From NCBI GenBank assembly GCA_003427395.1, contig BFEA01000243.1, forward strand, positions 1,967,852 to 2,000,287: DNA of 32,436 bases, written 5' to 3'. The position numbers and the translations under genes are program-made. This DNA is from Chara braunii. Taxonomy: Eukaryota > Streptophyta > Charophyceae > Charales > Characeae. Below are positions 21,225 to 29,686 of the stretch, one piece after another. Positions within the stretch are counted from its first letter, which is position 1. Each line of letters starts with the position of its first letter. The notes under the pieces are model-generated. The model made no database searches and had not been told where the DNA came from. It worked only from the letters and a program-made list of their open reading frames with translations.

Positions 21225-22285
21225 CAGTTCAGCCACTTCAGGTTACTACACCACTTTCAGATTATGTGTGGATCTATACATGGGGTTGTCTGAAACCGTC
21301 TTCAGCCACTTCAGCCACTTCAGGTTGATACATCACTTTCAGATTGCCTACAGATACATTGCAAATGGTGGGATAATGGGTACCTGAAACCCCTTTCAGA
21401 AATTTCAGTCACTTCAGCAGTTTCAGGTCCCCACCTATTCCTGAAATGATATGAAGTGGCTGAAGTTTTTGAAAGGGGTTTCAGGTACCCCCATCCAACC
21501 ATTTGGATGGGGGTACCTAAAACCTCTTTCAGAAGTTTCAGCCACTTCAGCGGTTTCAGGTCCCCACCTGAAATTCCTTAAATGACCTGAAGTGGTTGAA
21601 GCTTCTGAAAGGGGTTTCAGGTACCCCCATCCAAATGGTTGGATCGGGGTACCTGAAACCCCTTTCAGAAGCTTCAACCACTTCAGCGGTTTCAGGTCCC
21701 CACCTGAAATTTCTGAAATGACCTGAAGTGGCTGAAACTTCTGAAAGGGGTTTCAGGTACTCCCATCAACCATTTGGATGGGGGTACCTGAAACCCCTTT
21801 CAGAAGCTTCAGCCACAACAGCGGTTTCAGGTCCCCACTTGAAATTCTTGAAATGACTTGAAGTGGCTGAAGCTTCTGAAAAGGGTTTCGGGTACCCCCA
21901 TCTAACCATTTCGATGGGGGTACCTGAAACCCCATTCAGAAGCTTCAGCCACTTCAGCGGTTTCAGATCCCCACCTAAAATTCCTGAAATGACCTGAAAT
22001 GGCTGAAGTTTCTGAAAGGGGTTTCAGATACCCCCATCCAACCATTTGGATGGGAGTACCTGAAACCCCTTTCAGAAGCTTCAGCCACTTCGGCGGTTTC
22101 ATGTCCCTACCTGAAATTTATGAAATGACCTGAAGTGGCTGAAGTTTCTGAAAAGGGTTTCAGATACCCCCATCCAACCATTTAGATGGGGGTACCTGAA
22201 ACCTCATTCAGAAGTTTCAGCCATTTCAGCGGTTTCAGGTCCCCACCTGAAATTTCTGAAATGACATGAAATGGCTGAAAAAACA
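21225..22285. repeat. 136-bp satellite made of nested dyads
   Basis: Centres of the form CCATCCAACCATTTGGATGG recur at about 21498, 21634, 21770, 21905, 22041 and 22178, a period of 135-137 bases. Each unit has a palindrome around that centre with arms carrying GGGGTACCTGAAACCCC- and CTTCAGCCACTTCAG-type text. A second dyad lies around GGTCCCCACCTGAAAT. Any single unit, or the whole array, can fold into long hairpins, and flipped centres (21634) occur. The long frames through it on the minus strand are by-products of the repeat. Confidence 0.92.
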
Positions 22286-22290
22286 GGCAG

Positions 22291-22335
22291 AAAAAAAAAA
22301 AAAAAAAAAAAAAAACAACAACAACAACAACAACA
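22291..22335 (+). repeat. poly(A) followed by (CAA)n
   Basis: About 25 A then about seven CAA units. The same A-then-CAA design recurs at 29842-29893, so it may be a tail signature of one retroposon family in this genome. Confidence 0.9.
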
Positions 22336-22444
22336 TAAAACTTATCCTGCAAACCACCCGAAACGTCTAAAAGGACCTGAAATGTCTTCAGGCCACTTCA
22401 ACGGTTTCAAACCACTTCATAATCTTTCATTGTGAAATTTCAAG

Positions 22445-22680
22445 TGGTCGTTAACCGCGAGTGTAAAAAATCTGTGTGAAACTCAAAAACAAAACCGTCA
22501 TTTCATTTTATTTTATTTTTTTTCATTGTGTTTATGTTTTTGATTTTTTTTTAATATTTTCAAACATCAAAAAATAAAAATAAAAATATAGGGTTGTAGT
22601 CCTAAAAAAAATGTACAACCTTATTTTGTTTTTTTATTTTAGGTAATGTTTAGCCCAGGAAACAAATCATCGTGGACCCC
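22445..22680. repeat. AT-rich direct repeat, right copy
   Basis: Partner of 21030-21215 (see there), ending with ATTTTAGGTAATGTTTAGCCC. No gene. Confidence 0.5.
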
Positions 22681-22786
22681 ATTAATTCGCATCCAACGCA
22701 CGTTTGAACGAGAGTTTAACGCGAATTCAACACGCGTTGAATTTTTCAACACAGAACCCACGTTGAATTCGAAATCAGACACACAG

Positions 22787-23000
22787 AGGAGGGGTATGTC
22801 AAGTGGGTAGACTGTCAGCGATGTGTCTTCCGAGCTCACAGTTTCTGCATCCAGTATAGAAATACGGGTAAATCCTGGTCGTGTCCCTTGTGGCGCACTG
22901 ATAAAATTCCGACGGAAACTCGATTTCTCGAAGCCTCGTCGGAGGGGTTGGAAAAGACCCAACAATTTAGAAGGGTCGAGGTATGGACAGATGTCGTCTT
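22787..23000 (+). pseudogene. right half of the PHD-finger-like module in pol
   Basis: The frame resumes at 22795, directly after the target duplicate. It shows Cys codons at 22813 and 22822 (C-x2-C), His at 22837 and Cys at 22846 (H-x2-C), then Trp at 22876 and Cys at 22882 (W-x-C-P). The last ligand position (22891-22893) is TGG, Trp in place of Cys. Together with the C-x2-C at 19594-19605 this gives seven of the eight ligands of a C4HC3 PHD finger, including the conserved Trp two residues before the seventh. PHD fingers usually read histone H3 tails. A frameshift near 22975 and a TGA at 23000 separate it from the integrase frame. Confidence 0.68.
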
Positions 23001-23002
23001 GA

Positions 23003-23884
23003 TCGCTACAATGGTTTGGAAACTCCCTCCGGGACTTCACTAAGGAGGACCGGAGGAGGGCCAATGAGAGGGCACAGAACTACCGATGGGATCAAGGACG
23101 GTTAGAAAAGCGAAAGACGAATGGTAGTGGGATTTGGATGTTTTTGCCTTATCCGTTCATGAGGTATGACTGGGCTAAGTCGGCCCACAAGGAAACTGCG
23201 GCCCACTTCGCCGTCCAGAGCACGAAGGCGGTGATCGATAAAAACGAATGGTACTGGTCCAATATTCACGACGATGTTAAATTCATTGTCCGAAACTGTC
23301 CCGTCGATGCCACCGATAAGGCACCGATTCAGCTGCCTAGATCGATAGTGCCCACCATAATTGAACGTCCATTCCAAAGGGTCAGCATGAATACCACATA
23401 TATTGTTGTGCGCCCTCGACCAAATAGTTCTGAATATTCACTTCTTTTGGTGTTTGTGGATCACTTTTCGAAATGGATTGAGGCGTATCCTTGTAAGACG
23501 CGATAAGCGGCGAAAATCGCGAGGTATGTCAACCGTTTTCTTAGGATGCATCAGGACACAGAGAAGATCTTAACAGACAACGGGGCAGAATTTTGAAGGG
23601 AAGTCTTGAGGAGTCTGGTCCTACACGGTGTCTTCGTTCACAAATCTGCCCCCCATATGTCACAATCGAACGGATTGGTAGAAAATGTCAACCGAGTAAT
23701 CAAGACAACATTACGGCGTAATATTGCAGCAAAAGATATAAGGCCTTGACCCGATATCGTCGACCACATCCTCGCTATTCATCGAGGGACACTCCACGAA
23801 TCTACCCTTCAAGTTCCCCTTCCAATTACGGACCAATAGTGTGGCCTGTGTAGCCCTACCCACAAGCGGTTATCGGGTAGCTTA
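23003..23884 (+). pseudogene. pol: Ty3/gypsy integrase: zinc finger and DDE core, broken
   Basis: The frame opens with a charged helix-like lead (about 23036-23110). An HHCC-type zinc finger follows: H-x5-H at about 23186-23206, WYWSNIHDDV at about 23249, then C-x2 with the last Cys replaced by Asp at about 23299. The catalytic core shows VFVDHFSKWIEAYP at about 23450, TDNGAEF with catalytic Asp at 23576, and QSNGLVENVNR with catalytic Glu at 23681. The first catalytic Asp is Asn (23390-23392), a G-to-A type change. In-frame stops lie at 23504, 23594 (Trp to stop by G-to-A) and near 23747, then a frameshift leads to PFQL-like text at about 23816. Integrase would join element DNA to the chromosome; this copy cannot. 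Confidence 0.93.
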
Positions 23885-24315
23885 AAATTCAGGAATGAAA
23901 ATTCTGAAGTGAGAGTTTTGAAGCAGTATGAAAATCCTGATTGGTCCTGAAGTGGTGAAAGGTCCGAAGACCCTAAAAACCACCTGTTTAGGCAGGCTAC
24001 ATCCTGAAGTGCTGAAGAATGTCCGAAGTGGCGAAGTAAGAGTTTTGGGCAGTCTGAAAATCTTGAATGGTCCTAGAGTGGTGAAAGGTCCAAAGACCAT
24101 GAAAACCACCCTTCACCACTTGAGGATGCGACCTGCCTAAATAGATGGTTTTTTGGGTCTTCAGAGCTTTCACCACTTCATAACCATTCAGGATTTTCAG
24201 ACCCGAATGCTCCTGAAGTGTTGAAAGGTCCGAAGACCCTGAAAAACACCTGTTTAGGCAGGCTGCATCCTGAAGTGGTGAAGGGTGTCCTAAAGTGGTG
24301 ATGAAAATACGGTTG
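23885..24315. mobile_element. dyad-rich insertion in the integrase gene
   Basis: The block splits the integrase core from its C-terminal part. It is built of direct and inverted copies of GTCCTGAAGTGGTGAAAGG, GGTCCGAAGACCCTGAAAA and TGTTTAGGCAGGCTGCATCC-like motifs, seen about three times (near 23940, 24070 and 24210) with one inverted stretch (about 24110-24200). It shares CTGAAGTGG wording with the 136-bp satellite at 21225-22285, pointing to a related family. Ends and target duplication were not resolved. Confidence 0.65.
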
Positions 24316-24849
24316 TTGTTAACCTTCTCTCGCCCTACCGAGCCTAAATGATGAAACGACCCTTCTGTGACGGGCCACTAGAGCGATGGTCAAAGATAAG
24401 GCCCAACGCCACCTGGACTTAATTGAAAATGTCCTCCCTTGACTAGCCCGAAAAGGCAAAGAATGACTGAAATGGCCCACGGACGACAGATCCGGAGCTA
24501 CGAGGCCCAAAATGGGAGCGCTGGATTGCGGCCCCAGTATAAGTTAGGGGACATAGTGCAGGTGAGAAAATGTGCTCGCCAGGGTAAGCTAGCGCCACGA
24601 TTCTTCGGGCGATTTCGTGTAGTGGAGCTCGGTCCTAGCGGAGTGAACACGGTGTGGCTCACGTCGGAGGTGTCGCGAAGTCGATCGACTCGCCCGATCA
24701 TTCGACACATGTCCTACATTCGCCCTCTCCCATCTGCCCCTTCTCTTTCACCATCCACGTCATCCCTCGACAGCGTGGAGGAAGACGACCATCTGGACTA
24801 CCTTGATCCCTCTTGTTCTCAGCCCTCGTCTCTCTCGCCATCGCCATGA
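24316..24849 (+). pseudogene. pol: Ty3/gypsy integrase C-terminus (GPY/F module)
   Basis: From about 24400 the frame reads through a basic helix-rich part to YKLGDIVQVRK at about 24538, then KLAPRFFGRFRVVELGP at about 24588 and HMSYIRPLP at about 24705. This is the order of the GPY/F module that ends Ty3 integrases, with GPF changed to GRF. A Ser/Pro/acidic tail follows and stops at TGA 24847-24849. That stop overlaps the ATG of the next ORF. I see no chromodomain. Upstream, 24316-24400 is frameshifted and only loosely readable. Confidence 0.88.
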
Positions 24850-25325
24850 GTTTTTCCACCGAACAAGTCATCAGCAAGAAGCTAATGGTATCAGGGGGAG
24901 CCATCTTTGCAATCCGGCAAGTACAGCGTCCTCGACTGAGCCCAGATCTTCTTCGATTCGCGACCTTCTTTAGTAAAGCGGCCATTCACGTGGTGGCGGA
25001 GTTCCGATTCACGCTGTCCGAGGCAGCACGTATATTGGCTGAGGTGTCGGCCTTCCTACGCCTGTTTCCACCCGGCGAGAGCCATGTGTTCGTCGTTGTC
25101 GTCTTTACAGGCGACATCACGACACTTTATCCGACAAGGCACACCGAGACATTCCAACAGTTTCGGGGTTGGGCAACGGACATCATGACTGCATGGGTGC
25201 GATTATTGGCTCGGCCACACAATCGCGTCATGACAGCCAACAACATCGATTGCCAGCTTCGGGTTTCCTCCACCGCGCCAGAGGTCCTCCTCCCGGAGCT
25301 TCATCCTTTCGTCCGACCTCAATGA
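24846..25325 (+). CDS. ORF downstream of pol, unknown function (159 aa)
   Basis: ATG at 24846 overlaps the pol stop as ATGA, which is why this start was chosen over an upstream Met. The frame is intact to TGA 25323-25325. The product begins MSFSTEQVISKK, is rich in Ala, Leu, Phe and Arg, and has a hydrophobic segment near residue 81 (HVFVVVVFTGDITTLYP). No family is recognised. By position it matches the extra ORF (env-like or accessory) found after pol in some Ty3 lineages, but I see no signal peptide or clear membrane anchor. It is intact although pol is dead, which may be chance over 480 bases. Confidence 0.6.
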   Translation: MSFSTEQVISKKLMVSGGAIFAIRQVQRPRLSPDLLRFATFFSKAAIHVVAEFRFTLSEAARILAEVSAFLRLFPPGESHVFVVVVFTGDITTLYPTRHTETFQQFRGWATDIMTAWVRLLARPHNRVMTANNIDCQLRVSSTAPEVLLPELHPFVRPQ

Positions 25326-25804
25326 ACCGTTACCGCCTCTCCACCTTCGGTCTTCCATGCGATACTCCTACATTTTGGCAGTCTATTATGGACCCCGCTC
25401 TATCCTTCAAAATTAGGCAGTTGGACGTGTCGATTCTAGACGCGGCCAAGTGGGCACAGTGGTGGCACGCTTATGTGGCACTCAGCTTCTGCCTCCTCAA
25501 ACTCGTCTTCCATTGGGTGGAGTCTGCTAACAGGAGCGAGGAAAACGAGATCCCGGACGACGAGATGGAGTTATTAATCATCCAGGCCTGGAAGAAGGAC
25601 ACGAAGGGAGAGCTTCTAGGGATCCTGTTCGGGGAAGTGCGCAACAAACACCTGGGTTTGATTACGGACGAGTTGCTGGTGTTTTTGGCCCAACTACTAT
25701 ACCATCTGCCTTTGGATATCCTCTCGGGCTGCGACGAAAGGCCGGGGACGGCCACGCTCGTACTTGGTCCCCCATCTCCTGTGGTCTATGTGCATGGAGC
25801 TTGA
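25322..25804 (+). CDS. second downstream ORF, unknown function (160 aa)
   Basis: ATG at 25322 overlaps the previous stop as ATGA, repeating the pol/first-ORF junction. The frame is open to TGA 25802-25804. The protein starts MNRYRLSTFGLP, contains DAAKWAQWWHAYVALSF at about residue 41 and an acidic patch (ENEIPDDEMELLIIQAW, about residue 76), and ends in a Pro/Val-rich tail. It is predicted helical and soluble by composition. No homology is recognised. Two consecutive ATGA overlaps imply stop-and-reinitiate translation from one RNA, an inference not testable here. Confidence 0.6.
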   Translation: MNRYRLSTFGLPCDTPTFWQSIMDPALSFKIRQLDVSILDAAKWAQWWHAYVALSFCLLKLVFHWVESANRSEENEIPDDEMELLIIQAWKKDTKGELLGILFGEVRNKHLGLITDELLVFLAQLLYHLPLDILSGCDERPGTATLVLGPPSPVVYVHGA

Positions 25805-26448
25805 CGAGGATAATTGCTACTATCCCTCCGAGGGCGCTTACCTGGTCATCGATTTCACTGATCTCTCCTTCTGGAACCCTCTCATGCGGTGAGTGAATGT
25901 AGGAGAAACCAGCGAGGACGCCAAAGAAGAGGAAGAAGAAGCAGTCGAGGAAGAGATCTAGGAGGACGATCATCTTCAGTACAAGGAAGGAGAGGGAACG
26001 CCTGAGGAGGAAGAATCGGAGGTTGGGTCGGACGATCGCGATTATCACGAATCGGAGGACGCCGAGTCAGAAGAGGCCAACTCGGAATGGAAGGAGTCAG
26101 AGGAGGAAAGAGGGCGGATCGGGTGAGTCAAGTGGCCCTACCGAGCTGAGCAGGGAGGAGAAAGAGGTCGTGGCGCAGAAAAGACAGGCAGCGGCAGAAG
26201 GCAAGCGGCCGATCGAGGAATCAGAAGGGTCGCCGCCGCAATTGTTGCAGGGCGATCTGGCGCTTAATCCAGAGTCGTCACAGGAGGAGATCGAGAGAAA
26301 TGAAGGCGCCACTTCAGAGGGATCAGAAAGCCGGCGCCGCCGAAGAAGTGAATCCCCAACTCAATCCTCTCCCCGACCCAGCCTTCGTCTACGTCGAGAT
26401 GCGGCCGCTCGGGCTTCGTTCCCGGTCATTATCCCTCCGTCCGCATGA
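25794..26448 (+). pseudogene. acidic downstream ORF with stops and a frameshift
   Basis: ATG at 25794 overlaps the previous ORF by 11 bases. The frame reads MELDEDNCYYPSEG and then becomes extremely acidic, with runs of Glu and Asp to about 26125. TGA at 25890, TAG at about 25961 and TGA at about 26128 interrupt it. A neighbouring frame continues the same style (SREEKEVVAQKRQ, EESEGSPPQLLQG) and ends in an Arg/Ser-rich tail before TGA 26446-26448, again overlapping an ATG as ATGA. The charge profile suggests a disordered acidic protein with a basic tail, possibly binding nucleic acid or histones; this is inference from composition only. Confidence 0.55.
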
Positions 26449-26640
26449 CTTCCTCACCCTTCAGCAGCTCATAGGACGACCCCCATTCCTAACGGTCCGG
26501 ATGGCACCCCTTCCTGCCTTCTCTCTTCCACCATCTCTACTCCACTCGCCTCCTGGTCACTATCTTCCCACATGCTACCACTTGCTCGCTCGTCACCTCT
26601 TTCCCCCTCCACATCCTTCTCTTTAGTGTAGATTGACAGG
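26445..26640 (+). pseudogene. remnant of a further ATGA-linked ORF
   Basis: ATG at 26445 overlaps the preceding TGA. The frame MTSSPFSSS stops after nine codons, and beyond two stops it continues as a Leu/Phe/His-rich reading to about 26637. The frame is only weakly supported; the third ATGA overlap is the main reason to record it. Confidence 0.3.
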
Positions 26641-26666
26641 AATTTAATAATATAGAGTTTTATTGC

Positions 26667-26990
26667 ATGATCGCGGGCACAATCCCCACGTGCGAAGACT
26701 ATGAAGATTTTCATGCTGCCATCCGCTGCACCCTCTACACTCTCTACCCCGACTACCTCACCTCCCTCCCTTAGTGTCGACACCCATGTTTTCCCCATAT
26801 CCATCGCACTGTCCGCTGTGTCCCGCTCCCCACTGGCGACAGAGAGATCCTTCGCTTCATATCTCCGCTTTCACAAGTCCATCCACCACCGCCCCCGTCC
26901 GTCATTAGATTGCCTTTCCCGGGTAACGTCTAGGATTGAGCGCACGAATGTCACGATGGATGACTTCCACACTCAGATCTTACGGTAAGT
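26667..26990 (+). pseudogene. possible degenerate ORF, unrecognised
   Basis: A frame from ATG 26667 reads MIAGTIPTCEDYEDFHAAIR and, after a TAG, a Pro/Arg-rich stretch to about 26935. Another frame (26701-26988) is also open, so coding is uncertain. No family is recognised. Confidence 0.3.
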
Positions 26991-27480
26991 AGCGCGTGCA
27001 AGCTTCACGTCGATACTCGGATCATGAGTCGATGCCTGATGAGAGAGCAAGCAGGAACTTGCTCAAGATTGGAACCCCCTGGGCATCACATATGTGACGA
27101 ACTATTTTCTGTAATCGCGCGACTTTCTGCGCGAAGCGGCTCGGGGGTTGGGGACTGGCTGGTCGGGTGGAGTGCATGGGTATGGGTCGGCTGGGGCAAG
27201 TTGCATGGATACCCTCGCTTCTTTCTTTTTGGCTTTCGAAACCAGGCCAGGGAAAGTCCTGCGCAGAGGATTGGGTGACCGCGCCTTAGCAAGCGCGATA
27301 AATAATGGTTGTCATAGCTTCTTTCTTGTTCTGCTGTGGGAGATGGGAATTTTGGCGCGATCATCGCACGGGAATGTCGTTTTTCAAATTTACAACAAAT
27401 GTCAAGCCCCCACGGGCTCTCGGAAGCGACTGCATGAGTCGACCTCAGCCTTGCTTCAATGCATGTCCGCCACATAGGAG
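26991..27480. other. no recognisable feature
   Basis: Mixed-composition sequence with short open frames in several frames. The + frame 27148-27477 runs, after one TAG, into the degenerate ORF that follows, so it may be its decayed upstream part. No repeats or RNA motifs were seen. Confidence 0.4.
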
Positions 27481-27999
27481 ATGGCTATAGAAGCGCCCTT
27501 CTGGGTCACCGATCGTTAAAGCTTAAGGGATCTGGAATATTATGAATACTGGGAGAGGGAACAACTTAGACGACGGGGGAACCTAAGAAATCCCGAATAT
27601 CCCTGTCAAACTGAAAACGATGGACTGTGTGAGGGGGACTTTCAGTGGGCTATAGGCAGGGATCCTAGGATCCCGGACTATCTCAACACCAGTAATACCC
27701 AATATTATATATCTCCAGGTTCCGTCGCTATGAATACCAATTTCCCTCCCTTCTATCATCTCCTTCTGTATCACCATCTCACAGTAGTACCGTGAAATTC
27801 CATAGCTCTTTACTGGCCCCGCACGGCGTGCGCGGAGTGCCAGCGAGACCGCGCATATCGAGCCTCGGGATTTATCCGACGAACCCGAACCGAAGCCGAG
27901 CAACGAGCGCACAACCTCCGTTTGAGGCCAGCCTCGTCGGATTCCGAGGCTGGCTACGAGCGACGCCAAGAACTTGTTCAGACAGTGCGACACGCATAG
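27481..27999 (+). pseudogene. degenerate ORF, about 172 codons with two internal stops
   Basis: A single + frame from ATG 27481 to TAG 27997 is interrupted only by TAA 27517 and TGA 27793. The text looks protein-like: LEYYEYWEREQLRRRGN at about 27532, an NTQYYISPGSVAMNTNFPP stretch at about 27694, then an Arg-rich end with EAEQRAHNLRLRPASSDSE at about 27892. The longer minus-strand frame over the same bases (27583-28113) has fewer such features. No family is recognised. Position after the pol-linked ORFs suggests it may belong to the same or an adjoining retroelement. Confidence 0.45.
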
Positions 28000-28317
28000 T
28001 GTTCCGCCGGTCCACCAAACTCGCATCCGCCCCGGCGACGGAGCCAGCGAAGATGGTAACTCCATTTTCCACGACGTAAAGGCCGGACTCACCTTGTGCC
28101 TACCATCTTGCACAACTGCCCCTAAAACTCGCCACAGGAGATCTCAGTTCCGACCTGGGACTCCACCCCCACTTTCCTAAAATGCTTGGCACACCCCCTT
28201 TTCGCACTGTCAAGAAGTCGAGCTGGCCGTGAGGTTGGGCATCACAACACTGGCACTTTCCTGAATGTCTGCACACTGGGACATTTCTTACTAACAGTGT
28301 CCCTTACATCATTTGGA
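28000..28317. other. no gene; small inverted repeat near 28277
   Basis: The only structure noticed is a small dyad GGGACA...TGTCCC (about 28278-28302). Otherwise C-rich, unremarkable sequence. Confidence 0.4.
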
Positions 28318-28445
28318 GTGACCCACTGGAAATGAGCCAGGCACCCCGGTCTCGCAGAAATCACGGCCCACCCCCCAAATTGCTTTCAGGAGGTGACCCT
28401 TGTTTCTGCAAGGCCGATATGCCTGGCTCATTTCCATTCGGTCAC
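28318..28445. repeat. 128-bp foldback (near-complete hairpin)
   Basis: The arms share GTGACC at the ends, a perfect 16-base block GGAAATGAGCCAGGCA (28328-28343) with its complement at 28420-28435, then GCAGAAA/TTTCTGC. Pairing with mismatches extends close to the centre. It could be a tiny MITE or a hairpin RNA precursor. No flanking duplication was identified. Confidence 0.75.
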
Positions 28446-28855
28446 TTATAATGCTGTTATGGACACTGGGCCCAGTTGCCATCAATATGACGGACGAGCA
28501 CAAATGGCCTCTCAAACCCTACTTCCACTTTTCGATCCCTTACACTGCAAATCCCCCCTCCTTTGTCCTCGTCTCGGGATGAGCACGTGAGAGTGACATC
28601 ATCGCCCTCCCCCCTCTCGTCTTATCTCCACCACCCCTTCCCATCACCCAGATGGGACCAGACACCTGAGCCAGGAGGAAGCCAAGACTGGTGCCCAATG
28701 GAGAAGGGAGAGTGGAATGGTGCGGCCTACATCTGTTAACAATTATTCATCTCGAGATTAGGGATGGTTTTATACAGGACAGTGGCAGGGGTCAGACACC
28801 GATATGAAACAATTTTAGTACTGATGGAATACAGCCCTGGGCTATACACAGGATG
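28446..28855. other. no recognisable feature
   Basis: C/A-rich sequence leading into the 420-bp repeats. No coding frame or RNA motif supported. Confidence 0.4.
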
Positions 28856-29686
28856 AGCAGCATGGTCTAAAGCCAGTTTAGACTCTGCAAAAAATAATGC
28901 TGGGACGGTTTAGGAATTTAAAATGAGTTCAATAAAAATAGATGGAGCAGCCTAATAGATAAACCCTCAACCCTGGTAGCTCTCTCACCACCATCAAGAT
29001 TGAGGGTCTGAGCAATGTTGTGTTTGAGGTAAGAGTTTAAGAGAAACAGGCAACAAGACACAGGGGGGCTGCGGACACCTGGAAGAAGGCTGACTAACGT
29101 CAATGGGGCTTCTCGATTGCAGGGCAACCTAGGAACAGGAAAGAACAGCAGACATCTTCCGGGTGCAGGCTGGGCCAGATGATTAGGAGACCCAGTCACC
29201 CAGAAAGGAAGGGTTAATTAGCAGCTTCACGGGAAAGAGGGTGCTCTACTGTACAAATGTAAATGGCCACAGCCCAGCAGCATGGTCTAAAGCCATTTAA
29301 GACTCTGCAAAGAATAATGCTGGGAGGGTTTAGGGTCTTAAAATGATTTCAATAAAAATAGATGGACCAGCCCAACAGATAAACCCTCAATCCTGGCGGC
29401 TTTCTCACCACCGCCAAGATAGAGGGTCTGAGCAATGTAGTGATTTGAGGTAAGAGTTTAAGAGAAACAGGCAACAAGACACAGGGGGGCTGCGGACACC
29501 TGGAAGAAGGCTGACCTCAATGGGGCTTCTGGATTGCAGGGGAACCTAGGAACAGGAAAGAACAGCAGACATCTTCCAGGTGCAGGCTGGGCCAGATGAT
29601 TAGGGGACCCACAAAGGAAGGGTTAATTGGCAGCTCCACGGGATAGAGGGTGCTCTACTGTAGGAATGTAAATGACCACAGCCCAG
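28856..29686. repeat. two tandem copies of a 420-bp unit
   Basis: Copy 1 begins AGCAGCATGGTCTAAAGCC at 28856, and copy 2 begins with the same words 420 bases later, at 29276. Copy 2 runs to GCCCAG at 29686, about 411 bases after small deletions. They differ by scattered substitutions, so the duplication is old enough to have diverged slightly. Neither copy shows a coding frame; the unit ends next to a sequence with an A/CAA tail. Confidence 0.93.

Larger units (their letters stand above)
19657..22786. mobile_element. 3.13 kb TIR element inserted in gypsy pol
   Basis: The ends are inverted: CTGTGTGTCT at 19657-19666 and its complement AGACACACAG at 22777-22786. There is further subterminal inverted similarity, with TTGAATTCCCGTTAAAC (about 19728-19744) against the complement of about 22712-22728, at 16 of 17. 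The flanks GGGAGGGA (19649-19656) and AGGAGGGG (22787-22794) agree at 6 of 8 and differ only by G/A changes, fitting an 8-bp target duplication. Removing element plus one duplicate joins the two halves of the PHD-like frame. No transposase is seen. The interior holds poly(A), GT-rich sequence, a SINE-like head and a dyad satellite. An 8-bp duplication fits hAT-type and some other families; the family is not assigned. Confidence 0.75.

Noticed and set aside
21320-22102. Minus-strand ORFs repeating SERGFRYP-like peptides
   Set aside because: They follow the 136-bp satellite; the period is not a multiple of three and frames change between units.
22639-23064. Minus-strand 141-codon frame opposite the PHD/integrase region
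   Set aside because: Antisense shadow of a recognisable + strand pol segment, with no domain of its own.
27583-28113. Minus-strand 176-codon frame
   Set aside because: It overlaps a more protein-like + strand frame and has no recognisable domain; it cannot be excluded, but is less supported.
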